Positions 1 through 6,800 of a stretch of DNA of 10,152 nt are shown piece by piece. Positions within the stretch are counted from its first letter, which is position 1, and each line of letters starts with the position of its first letter. Under the pieces are notes generated by a model. The model worked only from the letters and a program-made list of their open reading frames with translations, was not told the origin of the DNA and made no database searches. The position numbers and the translations under genes were made by a program. The DNA is from Verrucomicrobiota bacterium (GTDB taxonomy: Bacteria > Verrucomicrobiota > Verrucomicrobiia > Verrucomicrobiales > DEV007): contig JAHDCN010000024.1 of NCBI GenBank assembly GCA_020629815.1, positions 1 through 10,152 of the forward strand, in the 5' to 3' direction.

Positions 1-166
1 CTCAGGATGACATTTCGGCGGAGCCTCTCCCATTGTCATTTCTGGTTGCTCCTCCGGAAAAATTCTTGCCGACTATATTGCTGCACGAAATGTCTGACAG
101 GGTTAGGTCGGGGACTCAACCCTGTTAGATCACTGACTCAACAGGGTTAAGTTTGAGATTCCGAGT
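1..166. other. Intergenic region with dispersed repeats
   Basis: No gene is supported here. The left part contains CATTGTCATTTC at 31-42, whose reverse complement is also present in the other large intergenic region at 6835-6846, and a related TGACATTTC at 8-16. The right part holds a 22-nt-periodic repeat array, listed separately. The region lies just downstream of the minus-strand gene ending at 167, so it is that gene's 3' flank. No U-tract terminator was found. Confidence 0.7.
96..161. repeat. 22-nt-periodic AACAGGGTT repeat array, copy 1
   Basis: Three 9-bp cores start at 96 (GACAGGGTT, one mismatch), 118 (AACCCTGTT) and 140 (AACAGGGTT), exactly 22 bp apart. The two full spacers, 105-117 (AGGTCGGGGACTC) and 127-139 (AGATCACTGACTC), are alike, so the true unit is 22 bp. 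A decayed spacer follows at 149-161. The middle core differs from the others only in its central triplet (CCT instead of AGG), which amounts to a flip between the palindromic AAC and GTT arms. As a result the middle core can pair with either neighbour (97-104 with 118-125, or 118-126 with 140-148) in mutually exclusive hairpins. The same unit recurs at 6859-6915. I do not recognise the family. Confidence 0.8.
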
Positions 167-640
167 TCAGATTAGGCTCATTGCTGCGCGGATTTTTTCG
201 CCAGCGATTTTGCCTGCTTTGCCGAAGCCGCCAACGTAGTTGCCTCGCTCCGGTGTGAACTGGAACAGGTGAAAATCGGCAAAGCCAAATCTCATTTCCG
301 CTTCGGGGAATTTCAGTAGATAAGCGCGCGCAGCTGATTGCCACGACGGGTCGTCGCGGGAAATCGACTGGGTTGATCCGACCAGGGTGAACCTCGCCAG
401 CGTTTGCGGATCAGGCACGCCGGAATCAGGCTCAGCGATGAGCAGGGAACTGGCTGGATTTCCCTGCAAGTAGCCGGTGTGGGCAGCCAACTGCGAAAGA
501 TGCATGAGCAGGGTTTCTCCATGCTGGGCAAAGGCGACGGAAGAGACAAAAGGATGGCCTTCTTCGTCTACTGAACCCAGTGCAGCCCAGCGTTGGTCCT
601 GCAGTAACTTGATCCAGCCCGCTTCGGTTTCTTCACTCAT
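167..640 (-). CDS. HugZ-like pyridoxamine 5'-phosphate oxidase-fold flavin-binding protein
   Basis: A 157-residue cytoplasmic protein of the split-barrel PNPOx/HugZ type. Visible landmarks are an N-terminal strand pair (WAALGSVDEEGHPFVSSVAFA, residues 18-38), the LSQLAAHTGYLQGNPASSLLI stretch (48-68), which matches the 'L..HT.NL...P..SLL' signature of the family, and a C-terminal DFHLFQFTPERGNYVGGFG region (122-140), which is highly typical of HugZ-type proteins. Family members bind FMN, or haem in true HugZ. The C-terminal DUF2470-like domain of full-length HugZ is absent, so haem degradation should not be assumed; a general flavin- or haem-binding oxidoreductase is the safe call. No signal peptide is present. 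It is transcribed alone and divergently from the cyclase-like gene at 801, with a 160-bp gap in which I could not identify a convincing promoter. The ATG at 640 is the only start that preserves the first strand; no clear Shine-Dalgarno precedes it. Confidence 0.85.
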   Translation of the reverse strand: MSEETEAGWIKLLQDQRWAALGSVDEEGHPFVSSVAFAQHGETLLMHLSQLAAHTGYLQGNPASSLLIAEPDSGVPDPQTLARFTLVGSTQSISRDDPSWQSAARAYLLKFPEAEMRFGFADFHLFQFTPERGNYVGGFGKAGKIAGEKIRAAMSLI

Positions 641-800
641 GCAGTCAGTTTATAGCCATGTCGGAAGCCGGCAAAGGCAAAGTCGATTCGAATCTACGAA
701 GGCTATCTCTGTGCTTGTCTTTAAGAAAAGTGAGGATTATGGTGATTCTACGAAACGCTGATTCCGACACCACCTGGGAAGTCCTTTTTTACCCATTTCC

Positions 801-2108
801 ATGCGCCGCTACGTCCTCACATCTCTTGTGATCAGTGCCCTCGTGATCATCGTTGTGCTGGTTTTGTATTTTCTCAAGGCTTTCGATCCTCTGGCAAACT
901 GGTTGAACGGACTCTACAGTTCGCGCGGTTTTTTCCAGGGGGAAACGGTGTCGCGCCTGGTTTGGTTTGAGATTGCTGCGATTGTGCTTGGGGCGTTGGG
1001 GGTTGCCTGGTGTGTGATCGATTCGTCGCAGATGATGCAAAAGGTGCTGGTGTTTTTCTGCTCGGCTCTGGTTTTGTTTGGGCTTTCGCCGACCTGCGCG
1101 CTGTATGGTCAATTGTTTGAGCCGTTCTCTTCGATCACTGCCATTCTTCTGGCAGCGATTGCGGGTTTTGTTTATTCCGGAACAGAAAAGGGGATGCGCA
1201 AACGCGTTTTGGAGAATGTGCTCGGTCCGCGGATTTCCCACAGCACTTTCAATGAGCTGATGGATGCACCCGATCCGCCGGATTTCAGTGGTGAGGTGCG
1301 CAATGTGACGGTTCTCACCTGCCGGATTTTTAATCACTCTGATCTTCGGGAAAAGCTGGACAGTCGCGAGCTGATCAAGATGTCGAATTTGTTTTTGCGC
1401 AGCACGTCGAATTTCCTGATGTCGCATGGGGCCTATCTCGATGAATCGGGACCTGAGTTGGTCCGTGTGTATTTCGGCATGCTGAGAGAAGGGGATGATC
1501 ACGCGGAGCGAGCCTGTCGTGCGGCGCTGGAATTGCGCAATCGCCTGAAGAGTCTGAATCAGGAATGTGAGACTCGTTGGTTTCAGACTTTTGATTACGG
1601 GGTCGGTCTCAGCTCCGGTAAGATGACGGTCGGAGTCTACGGTTCGAAGCAGCACTTCTTTTACAGTGGCATCGGAAATCAGGTCGATTTTTCCCGACGC
1701 CTGGCGCATGCCAATGAGCGATATCATTCCGATGTGTTGATCTCCGCCAAGACCTATCAGGTGGTGAAAGACCTGGTGGAGCTTCGCCCCATGGAAATGT
1801 TTTACGATCCTGATTCCGGGATCATGACAGAAATCTATCAGCTGCTGGCGATGAAGGGGGATTTCTCCGAAGAGGATCAGCGACGCCGGGATTTGTTCTG
1901 GCAGGGCATGATCTTGTATCGGGAGAAAAAATACGAAGAAGCGCTCGATCATTTTTCCGGTTCACAGGTTCCGGGAGTCGAGGACGGGCCAACGAAGTTT
2001 TTCATCGGTCAATCGCAGGAAGGATTGGCGGATCCCGATTCCGTAGGGGCGGATGCTCACAGCGAACTCACCGATGAAGGTCACGCCCGGCTGATTGGCT
2101 TGATGTAG
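801..2108 (+). CDS. Membrane-anchored class III cyclase-like protein, probably catalytically inactive
   Basis: A 435-residue protein. The N-terminus has about four hydrophobic segments (roughly residues 5-25, 54-73, 80-96 and 111-125), followed by a cytoplasmic class III adenylate/guanylate cyclase fold (about 165-325) and a C-terminal TPR-like helical pair (about 364-410) ending in the DGPTKFF-type tail seen in CHASE2-type bacterial cyclases. The fold is clear: VTVL at 169-172, FG at 225-226, the DDHAERACRAALELR helix, GVGLSSG at 267-273, IGNQV at 291-295. The catalytic set is degraded: the first metal Asp is Arg175, the second is Glu219, the base-recognition Lys is Glu215, and the transition-state Asn is Asp296. 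The Arg four residues later (Arg300) remains. True cAMP/cGMP synthesis is therefore unlikely, and a regulatory or scaffold role is inferred. It is first in a co-directional run ending in recR. No strong Shine-Dalgarno is visible. Confidence 0.85.
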   Translation: MRRYVLTSLVISALVIIVVLVLYFLKAFDPLANWLNGLYSSRGFFQGETVSRLVWFEIAAIVLGALGVAWCVIDSSQMMQKVLVFFCSALVLFGLSPTCALYGQLFEPFSSITAILLAAIAGFVYSGTEKGMRKRVLENVLGPRISHSTFNELMDAPDPPDFSGEVRNVTVLTCRIFNHSDLREKLDSRELIKMSNLFLRSTSNFLMSHGAYLDESGPELVRVYFGMLREGDDHAERACRAALELRNRLKSLNQECETRWFQTFDYGVGLSSGKMTVGVYGSKQHFFYSGIGNQVDFSRRLAHANERYHSDVLISAKTYQVVKDLVELRPMEMFYDPDSGIMTEIYQLLAMKGDFSEEDQRRRDLFWQGMILYREKKYEEALDHFSGSQVPGVEDGPTKFFIGQSQEGLADPDSVGADAHSELTDEGHARLIGLM

Positions 2109-2174
2109 GCTGGATTTGCGCTTGGTCCCCGTCTATCCCGATTGCAAACCAAGCGGGAAACCGTATGTTCCGAA

Positions 2175-2378
2175 ATGATAATTGAGGCGGAAATTCAGGA
2201 TTCGATGCACCTAAAGCTGCTGCAACCCGTGGACGGGGAACGTGGTGAAAGGGTAGTTCTGGAAATCCTTGATCCAGAAAGAGAGGAGTTTCTGGAGACG
2301 GCAGCAATGGACCTTGAACGTTGCTATGGTGAAGACGAACCAGACTATTCAAACTCCGGAGTGCCTCTTGGAAAATGA
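2175..2378 (+). CDS. Small antitoxin-like protein, partner of the downstream MazF/PemK-like toxin
   Basis: A 67-residue acidic protein. It begins MIIEAEIQDSMHLKLLQPVD, a short beta-rich start typical of small antitoxins, then GERVVLEILDP (about 34-44), and ends with the acidic CYGEDEPDYS stretch (about 53-62). The 'YGEDEPDYS' tail is a pattern I remember from small proteins encoded before PemK/MazF-type toxins; no database check was possible. The NPxY-like ending common in such proteins appears to be replaced by GVPLGK. I chose the ATG at 2175; an in-frame TTG at 2142 would add 11 residues without obvious family similarity. The gene overlaps the toxin start by 4 bp (ATGA at 2375-2378), indicating translational coupling. 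Direct DNA-binding autoregulation is expected of the class but no operator was identified in the 66-bp upstream gap. Confidence 0.7.
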   Translation: MIIEAEIQDSMHLKLLQPVDGERGERVVLEILDPEREEFLETAAMDLERCYGEDEPDYSNSGVPLGK

Positions 2379-2719
2379 TTTCTGAGGGTAGTATCATCGT
2401 AGCTCAAATTCCTCAGGCTAACGGAGAGACCAAGGCTCGACCAGTTTTGCTATTGCGCGAATTACCGGGATTTGCCGACTTCCTGGTTTGCGGTATCAGC
2501 ACCCAGGTTAGACATGCAATTGCTGATTTTGACTTGGTCATTGATCCATCAGACCAGGACTTCAAAATGTCAGGCCTGAAGGCCTCATCTGTCATTAGGC
2601 TCAACTTTCTTTCGACTATTCCTCAGAGTAGGATGGCTCGATATCTGGGCAACATCTCGTCCGAGAATCTGGCTTTGCTACAGAACCGATTGGCGAACTA
2701 TATCTATTCTTCAAGCTAA
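2375..2719 (+). CDS. MazF/PemK-like type II toxin (putative endoribonuclease)
   Basis: A 114-residue protein with the PemK/MazF SH3-like barrel layout: an N-terminal strand 'GSIIVAQIPQ' (5-14), a basic segment KARPVLLLREL (20-30) holding the conserved Arg22-Pro23, the strand FLVCGISTQ (36-44) with Ser42/Thr43 at the position of the conserved MazF Ser/Thr, GLKASSVIRLNFLSTI (67-82) matching the 'gLk.pSvvrl...' family stretch, and a C-terminal helix (about 95-111). Family members cleave mRNA in single-stranded regions and are neutralised by the antitoxin encoded just upstream. Arg and Ser/Thr are both present, so activity is plausible. By eye the gene is AT-richer than recR next door and uses TTA, AGA and AGG codons, suggesting later acquisition. 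It ends 9 bp before recR. It could also be a non-toxic PemK-like relative. Confidence 0.75.
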   Translation: MISEGSIIVAQIPQANGETKARPVLLLRELPGFADFLVCGISTQVRHAIADFDLVIDPSDQDFKMSGLKASSVIRLNFLSTIPQSRMARYLGNISSENLALLQNRLANYIYSSS

Positions 2720-2728
2720 AGCGATAAC

Positions 2729-3346
2729 ATGGCACAAGTTGACTATCCTGAACCGGTTCGACTGCTGATTTCCCAACTCAAGCGCCTGCCGGGCATCGGG
2801 CCGAAGAGCGCGGAGCGAATTGCGGTATGGCTTTTACAGCAGGGCAGGGAATCCACGGATCCGCTGTCCCGCGTGGTAGCGGTCGCGGGGGAGACAGTTC
2901 TCGAGTGTAGCGTTTGTGGCTTTTTCTCTACTGCGGAAACTGGCTGTGCGATCTGCGAAAGCGAAATGAGGGATCACGCTGCTTTGTGTATCGTTGAGCA
3001 GCCCACAGACATTCTTCCTCTCGAGCGCTCCGGTGCGTTTCGGGGTCACTACCACAGCCTGCGCGGAAAAATTTCGCCACTCGATAATGTGGGTCCAGAG
3101 GATTTGCGCATCGGCGAATTGACGAATCGATTGCGGGCAGGTGAGTTCAAGGAGGTGATCATTGCTCTCAGCGCGGACGTGGAAGGCGAGGCCACCGGAA
3201 ATTACCTCGCTGAGATTTTGCGCGAATTTCCCGATGTTCGGGTGACTCGGTTGGCTCAGGGAATCCCGGCAGGGGGAGGTTTGGAAAATGCGGATGAGCT
3301 GACTCTGATGCGGGCGCTCGAAGGCCGTGTCGGGGTGGGGGGATGA
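2729..3346 (+). CDS. recR: Recombination mediator protein RecR
   Basis: A 205-residue RecR, slightly longer than the usual ~200. The order of domains is standard: a helix-hairpin-helix (LKRLPGIGPKSAERIAVWLL, 17-36), a C4 zinc finger (Cys60, Cys63, Cys73, Cys76), a Toprim domain (about 84-180) including ALCIVEQPTDILPLERSGAF and HSLRGKISPLDNVGPEDL, and a terminal Walker-B-like segment ending TLMRALEGR (192-200). With RecO, and RecF at gaps, RecR helps load RecA onto SSB-coated single-stranded DNA in the RecFOR pathway. RecR often sits beside dnaX and ybaB; here its upstream neighbour is the toxin gene at 2375-2719, 9 bp away, so it may share that transcript. The gene ends 4 bp before the convergent esterase gene. 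No strong Shine-Dalgarno precedes the ATG. Confidence 0.97.
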   Translation: MAQVDYPEPVRLLISQLKRLPGIGPKSAERIAVWLLQQGRESTDPLSRVVAVAGETVLECSVCGFFSTAETGCAICESEMRDHAALCIVEQPTDILPLERSGAFRGHYHSLRGKISPLDNVGPEDLRIGELTNRLRAGEFKEVIIALSADVEGEATGNYLAEILREFPDVRVTRLAQGIPAGGGLENADELTLMRALEGRVGVGG

Positions 3347-3350
3347 GCCG

Positions 3351-4928
3351 TTAGAAATTGTCGGTCCGAAACGGCACGGCGGGCAGGCCGGCTTTGTTGT
3401 AGAGATTGGCACCTTCCGGATTTCCTGAGTAGGCATAGCGCACGGCTATCGGAGTGGAGACCTGCGGTGAGGTCACGATCACGGTTTCGCCATCGATTTT
3501 TGCATCGGCCCAATGCCATTTGCGGTCTTCTCCGCAGATCGCAAACCGTTGAAGTTTGTCAGTCGTTTCCGCAACGGGATCGAGTCCGGTCTTTTTGCCG
3601 GCAATCAAACCTCCGCCTGCATAGTCGAAAGAAATCCGGATCGCATTGCCTTCCACTTTCATGCTTTGGTAGATCGGTCCACTGACCACGGTTTCGGTTT
3701 TTCCGTGAACATCCCGGAGTGCCCATTGCGCGAGTCGCTTGCCGACGTCCTGCTTGTTCTTCGGATGAATGTCGTTGGCTTCGCCAATGTCGATGATACA
3801 AGCGAGTCCAGTATCGGGAGTTTGCAGGATTTCTTTTTGCGCAACCCGGACTCTGGCAAAGCCATCGCCTCCGGCTGGATCAGGATTGGCGCCCTGGAAG
3901 TTCGCCAGTTGGACGACATAGAAATAAAACGGGTGCTCTCCCTGGTTCCAGATTTTGCGCCAGCCCTCGACCAGAGCCTTGAGCTTCGGCAGATACCCCA
4001 TGCCTTCGCCGCTGTTTGATTCTCCCTGATACCAGATCGCGCCTTTTACCGCATACGGAACCAGCGGGGCAACCATAGCATTGTAGATTGCGGTAGGCTG
4101 GCCGGGATTGGTCGGACCCGGAGGCGCAGGTTGAGGCGGAAGGCCTTTGCCAGATGCGAGCCATTGCTTTGCCACCGGTAACCAGTTTTCCTGCTGTTGG
4201 AAATACTGATCCCATGCCTTCTTGCCCAGCTCAGAAGAAGGTAGCTGATTGGTGACGTGATCGAATACAGGCTTCAGTTCTGGTTGGCTGGCGAATCCCA
4301 CAGGTGGTGTCCAGGGTTCGACGCGGGTGCCGCCCCAATTGGTTCCCAAAAGGCCAATCGGCACCTTGGTTTGGCTGTTCAGCTCCCGACCGAAGTAGTA
4401 GCCGACTGCTGAAAAATTGGCGACGCTGTTGGGATCACAAATCTGCCAGGCAGCTCCGCCGCGCAGCTCCTGAATCGGCACCGGCGAGATTTCGTGGCCC
4501 GGTACATTGAACAAGCGAATCATCGGATGATTGCCATTCTGAATCTCCTGCTGCGGATTGGCAGACTGACGAACGCTCCATTCCATATTGCTCTGGCCGG
4601 AGCAGATCCAAACGTCACCCACAAGAATGTTGCCATACTTGAGCACTTCACCGGATGAGCTGGAAATTTCCATCGCAGTGCCTTCGGAGCTGAGCTGCAA
4701 AGGATCGAGTCGGAGGAGCCATTTGCCCTCGCTGTCCGTCGTTGCAGTTTTTTGCTGATCGGCAAATTTCACCGTCACGGTGGCCCCTGCTTTTGCCCAT
4801 CCCCAGACGGGCACGGGTTGCTCCCGCTGCAGCACCATGTGGTTGTTAAAGATCTTTGCGGTCCTCAGCTCTGCCCCGGCGAGCAGTGGAAAGGAAAACA
4901 ACAAAGCGAGAAGTATCCGGAATTTCAT
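3351..4928 (-). CDS. Secreted sialate O-acetylesterase (SASA/SGNH-type esterase)
   Basis: A 525-residue protein of the sialate O-acetylesterase family. An N-terminal signal peptide (MKFRILLALLFSFPLLAGA, cleavage likely after residue 19) points to the periplasm or outside. A beta-sandwich segment follows (about 22-100, with NNHMVLQREQPVPVWGWA), then the SGNH-type domain with the nucleophile motif CSGQSNMEW (109-117, Ser113), WGGTRVEPW (198-206), the WYQGESN block (299-305) and the DIHP Asp386/His388 catalytic pair. Family members remove acetyl groups from sialic acids or acetylated plant polysaccharides, and in Verrucomicrobia such enzymes usually serve carbohydrate catabolism. A Pro-rich linker sits at about 262-277. 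It stands alone, with no sulfatase or glycoside hydrolase in view. It converges on recR with a 4-bp gap and diverges from the gene at 4974 across 45 bp. Confidence 0.92.
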   Translation of the reverse strand: MKFRILLALLFSFPLLAGAELRTAKIFNNHMVLQREQPVPVWGWAKAGATVTVKFADQQKTATTDSEGKWLLRLDPLQLSSEGTAMEISSSSGEVLKYGNILVGDVWICSGQSNMEWSVRQSANPQQEIQNGNHPMIRLFNVPGHEISPVPIQELRGGAAWQICDPNSVANFSAVGYYFGRELNSQTKVPIGLLGTNWGGTRVEPWTPPVGFASQPELKPVFDHVTNQLPSSELGKKAWDQYFQQQENWLPVAKQWLASGKGLPPQPAPPGPTNPGQPTAIYNAMVAPLVPYAVKGAIWYQGESNSGEGMGYLPKLKALVEGWRKIWNQGEHPFYFYVVQLANFQGANPDPAGGDGFARVRVAQKEILQTPDTGLACIIDIGEANDIHPKNKQDVGKRLAQWALRDVHGKTETVVSGPIYQSMKVEGNAIRISFDYAGGGLIAGKKTGLDPVAETTDKLQRFAICGEDRKWHWADAKIDGETVIVTSPQVSTPIAVRYAYSGNPEGANLYNKAGLPAVPFRTDNF

Positions 4929-4973
4929 CCTGCAGGCGTAGCGTTTTCTGCGGGGAAGGAAAAGGGAAAAACA

Positions 4974-5411
4974 ATGCGCAAGTATTCACTTGTCAGGTGC
5001 GGTATTTTCTTTTCACTACGGGCAAGTTTGAAACGCATCGGAGTCATTCTTTCTTTGCTTGCCGCCGTGGTATTGACCGATATCCACTGGGCGGTGATGC
5101 AGTCTGTTGCCTGGGCGGATATGATTCGTCAGGACCAGGCGGTGGGAGCCGAGTCACTGGTTGACTCGGTGGTGAGGAATGTTGTCTCGGCTGATCCTTG
5201 CAAGCATTGCGACGCGATTCAGGCAGGGCAAAATTCTGAGCGGGAGCAGCAGCTCGATATTCTTCTAAAACTGGGGACCCTGGCACCGATTACTTTTACT
5301 CAAACGTCGCTTCCCCCGCGGGAGGAAAGTCCTTTTATCTTTGTCAAAGAACCGGTCGCGCAGTTTCCCGATGCGCCGTCACCCGGGATCGATCAACCGC
5401 CGCGCGTGTAG
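4974..5411 (+). CDS. Small exported or membrane-anchored PCxxC protein, likely metal-related
   Basis: A 145-residue protein. Residues about 16-42 form a hydrophobic segment (LRASLKRIGVILSLLAAVVL at 15-34) that would act as a signal anchor or signal peptide. The following 'DIHWAVMQSVAWADMI' and, later, 'DPCKHCDAI' make up a pattern I remember from small proteins of Verrucomicrobia that precede copper-linked outer-membrane proteins ('HW...Q..AW..M' then 'PC..C..I'). The function is not known to me; the vicinal cysteines would suit metal or thiol chemistry. The tail (about 100-145) is Pro-rich and low in structure. I use the ATG at 4974, preceded by GGGGAAGGAAAAGGG, rather than a longer in-frame start at 4752, because that extension would lie inside the opposite-strand esterase gene. 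It is probably co-transcribed with the gene starting at 5562, 150 bp further on. Confidence 0.75.
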   Translation: MRKYSLVRCGIFFSLRASLKRIGVILSLLAAVVLTDIHWAVMQSVAWADMIRQDQAVGAESLVDSVVRNVVSADPCKHCDAIQAGQNSEREQQLDILLKLGTLAPITFTQTSLPPREESPFIFVKEPVAQFPDAPSPGIDQPPRV

Positions 5412-5420
5412 TTTTTCGAC

Positions 5421-5504
5421 GGCACGATTGTGCCAATGCTTATCCGACCTGCCTCTTTTGCGGTCGGACTCACTGCTGTCGCGTATGGATGCATGGGCAT
5501 ACGC
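5421..5504 (+). repeat. Two inverted repeats in the leader before the outer-membrane protein gene
   Basis: A 5-bp perfect inverted repeat with a 4-nt loop (GGCAC-GATT-GTGCC, 5421-5434) sits 10 nt after the preceding stop. A second, 7-bp perfect inverted repeat (GCGTATG at 5481-5487 and CATACGC at 5498-5504) has a 10-nt interval. Neither is followed by a T-run, so neither is a standard Rho-independent terminator. They could be leader hairpins controlling the downstream gene, or an operator. The frame across 5430-5561 stays open in phase with the downstream gene but shows no recognisable domain. Confidence 0.45.
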
Positions 5505-5561
5505 GGCGTGATACGGCAGCTCCCGGCAACTATGCCCCCAATACCCAAATTTTTTACTTTT

Positions 5562-6662
5562 ATGAAAACGATTTTTTCTACCTTTTTCCTACTTTCCTTT
5601 CTGATGTATCCGCTGGCTTTGCAGGCGGGTGAACCGGTGTCTGGTAAGGCGCCACAAATTTCCACTGCTGCAGATACCTGCTCTGAATGCGGCCGGGCTG
5701 AATGCTTGAATTGTCCTCATTGCAACAGTCGCCCTGATGCGCACGCTCCTATCGGTGTAATGGGAGACCACCTGCATGCAGCCGGTGAAGGCATGCTTTC
5801 GTATCGCTACATGCGGATGGATATGGGCCCAAACTATGTGGGCGACGACCGTGTGTCTGCGCGCAGTTTTATTGGGCCGCCACCGACCCCATTTCAGATT
5901 GCGCCCCTCAGCATGCGTACCGAGATGCACATGATTGGTGCGATGTATGCGCCTACCGATGATCTGACGTTGTCTTTCATGCTGCCGGTTTTGGATAAAA
6001 AGATGGATCATCTGGTTGCGACTGGAGCCACATTTTCCACCCACACTCACGGTATCGGCGATTTCAAATTCGGAGGGTTGGTGAAACTGTTTGAGAACGG
6101 TAATGCCAAAACTCACCTGAACCTGATGCTGAGTGCGCCTACAGGTTCGATTGAGGAAACCGGTTTCGTCCCGCCGGCTGGTCGGGTGCTTCGCCTGCCG
6201 TATCCGATGCAACTCGGATCCGGAACGTGGGACTTGCTGCCGGGAATCACTTATGTCGATTATGAAGGGAACCTTTCCTGGGGAGCACAGCTGACAGGCA
6301 CGTTGCGTCTGGGTGAAAACGACGCCAATTACACACTGGGTGACGAGATCACCGCAACTGCCTGGACGGCCTACCGGGTGAGTGAGAGCCTTAGTGCATC
6401 ACTGCGGGTTTCCGGCAAAACCTGGGACGATATCGATGGTTCGGACCCGATGATTATGGGACCAGTCCCAACCGCGAATCCGGACCTGCGCGGTGGCAGC
6501 AGGCTCGATGTGTTTGGTGGAGTGAATTACCTTTTCAAAGGCGGGCTTCTTGATGGACATCGTCTCGCTGCGGAGATTGGAAAGCCGGTCTACCAGGACC
6601 TTGATGGCCCACAGCTTGGAATGGATTGGATGTTCCAACTTGGCTGGCAGAAGTCATTTTAG
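5562..6662 (+). CDS. Cys- and Met-rich outer-membrane beta-barrel protein, putative copper or metal-associated transporter
   Basis: A 366-residue protein with a clear signal peptide (MKTIFSTFFLLSFLMYPLAL, cleavage near QA-GE at 22-23). The mature N-terminus carries a dense cysteine cluster, CSEC....CLNCPHC (Cys40, 43, 48, 51, 54), unusual for an outer-membrane protein and suited to metal binding. 'APIGVMGDHLHAAGEGMLSYRYMRMDM' (62-88) follows; the 'PIGVMGDH' and Met-rich 'MLSYRYMRMDM' signature recalls a family found beside metal-handling genes. The rest alternates hydrophobic strands and ends in Phe366 (WQKSF), the usual beta-barrel assembly signal. The ligand is unknown; copper is inferred from Met/His/Cys richness and from memory of the family's neighbourhood. 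In-frame ATGs at 5532 and 5430 exist, but only 5562 places the signal peptide at the N-terminus. No Shine-Dalgarno is evident. Confidence 0.8.
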   Translation: MKTIFSTFFLLSFLMYPLALQAGEPVSGKAPQISTAADTCSECGRAECLNCPHCNSRPDAHAPIGVMGDHLHAAGEGMLSYRYMRMDMGPNYVGDDRVSARSFIGPPPTPFQIAPLSMRTEMHMIGAMYAPTDDLTLSFMLPVLDKKMDHLVATGATFSTHTHGIGDFKFGGLVKLFENGNAKTHLNLMLSAPTGSIEETGFVPPAGRVLRLPYPMQLGSGTWDLLPGITYVDYEGNLSWGAQLTGTLRLGENDANYTLGDEITATAWTAYRVSESLSASLRVSGKTWDDIDGSDPMIMGPVPTANPDLRGGSRLDVFGGVNYLFKGGLLDGHRLAAEIGKPVYQDLDGPQLGMDWMFQLGWQKSF

Positions 6663-6800
6663 TTCCGTCTGAAGAAAGAAGTTTTTTTCATCCTCTGTCT
6701 CCGTCTCGTCGTGCTGGCGGGCGGAACAGGGGTGAAACGGTCAGCGTCTGGAATGACCACCGGCATTGGCGCTGTTTTGCCATACCCGAAAAGGAAAAGG

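Noticed and set aside
96..148. CRISPR array or telomere-like repeat
   Set aside because: Units are 22 bp with conserved, not unique, spacers, and only two or three copies occur. The AACCCT similarity to telomere repeats is coincidental in a bacterial intergenic region.
118..148. Rho-independent terminator for the minus-strand HugZ-like gene
   Set aside because: The 9-bp stem (118-126 with 140-148) is moderately AT-rich, has a 13-nt loop and is not followed by a T-run on the minus strand; the repeat-array explanation fits better.
789..1952. A 387-codon open frame on the minus strand
   Set aside because: It lies fully antisense to the cyclase-like gene, which has a recognisable fold and membrane segments. 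The minus-strand product is His/Arg/Gln-rich without domains, as expected from a complement of a real gene.
3513..4019. A 168-codon plus-strand frame inside the esterase gene
   Set aside because: The opposite strand encodes the well-supported sialate O-acetylesterase across this stretch; the plus-strand product shows no known motif.
4752..4973. Longer start for the small PCxxC protein
   Set aside because: It would overlap the opposite-strand esterase by about 180 bp, and the extra residues precede what is evidently the exported N-terminus.
5589..6212. A 207-codon minus-strand frame inside the outer-membrane protein gene
   Set aside because: The plus-strand gene has a signal peptide, Cys cluster and C-terminal Phe; the antisense product is low-complexity and His/Arg-rich.
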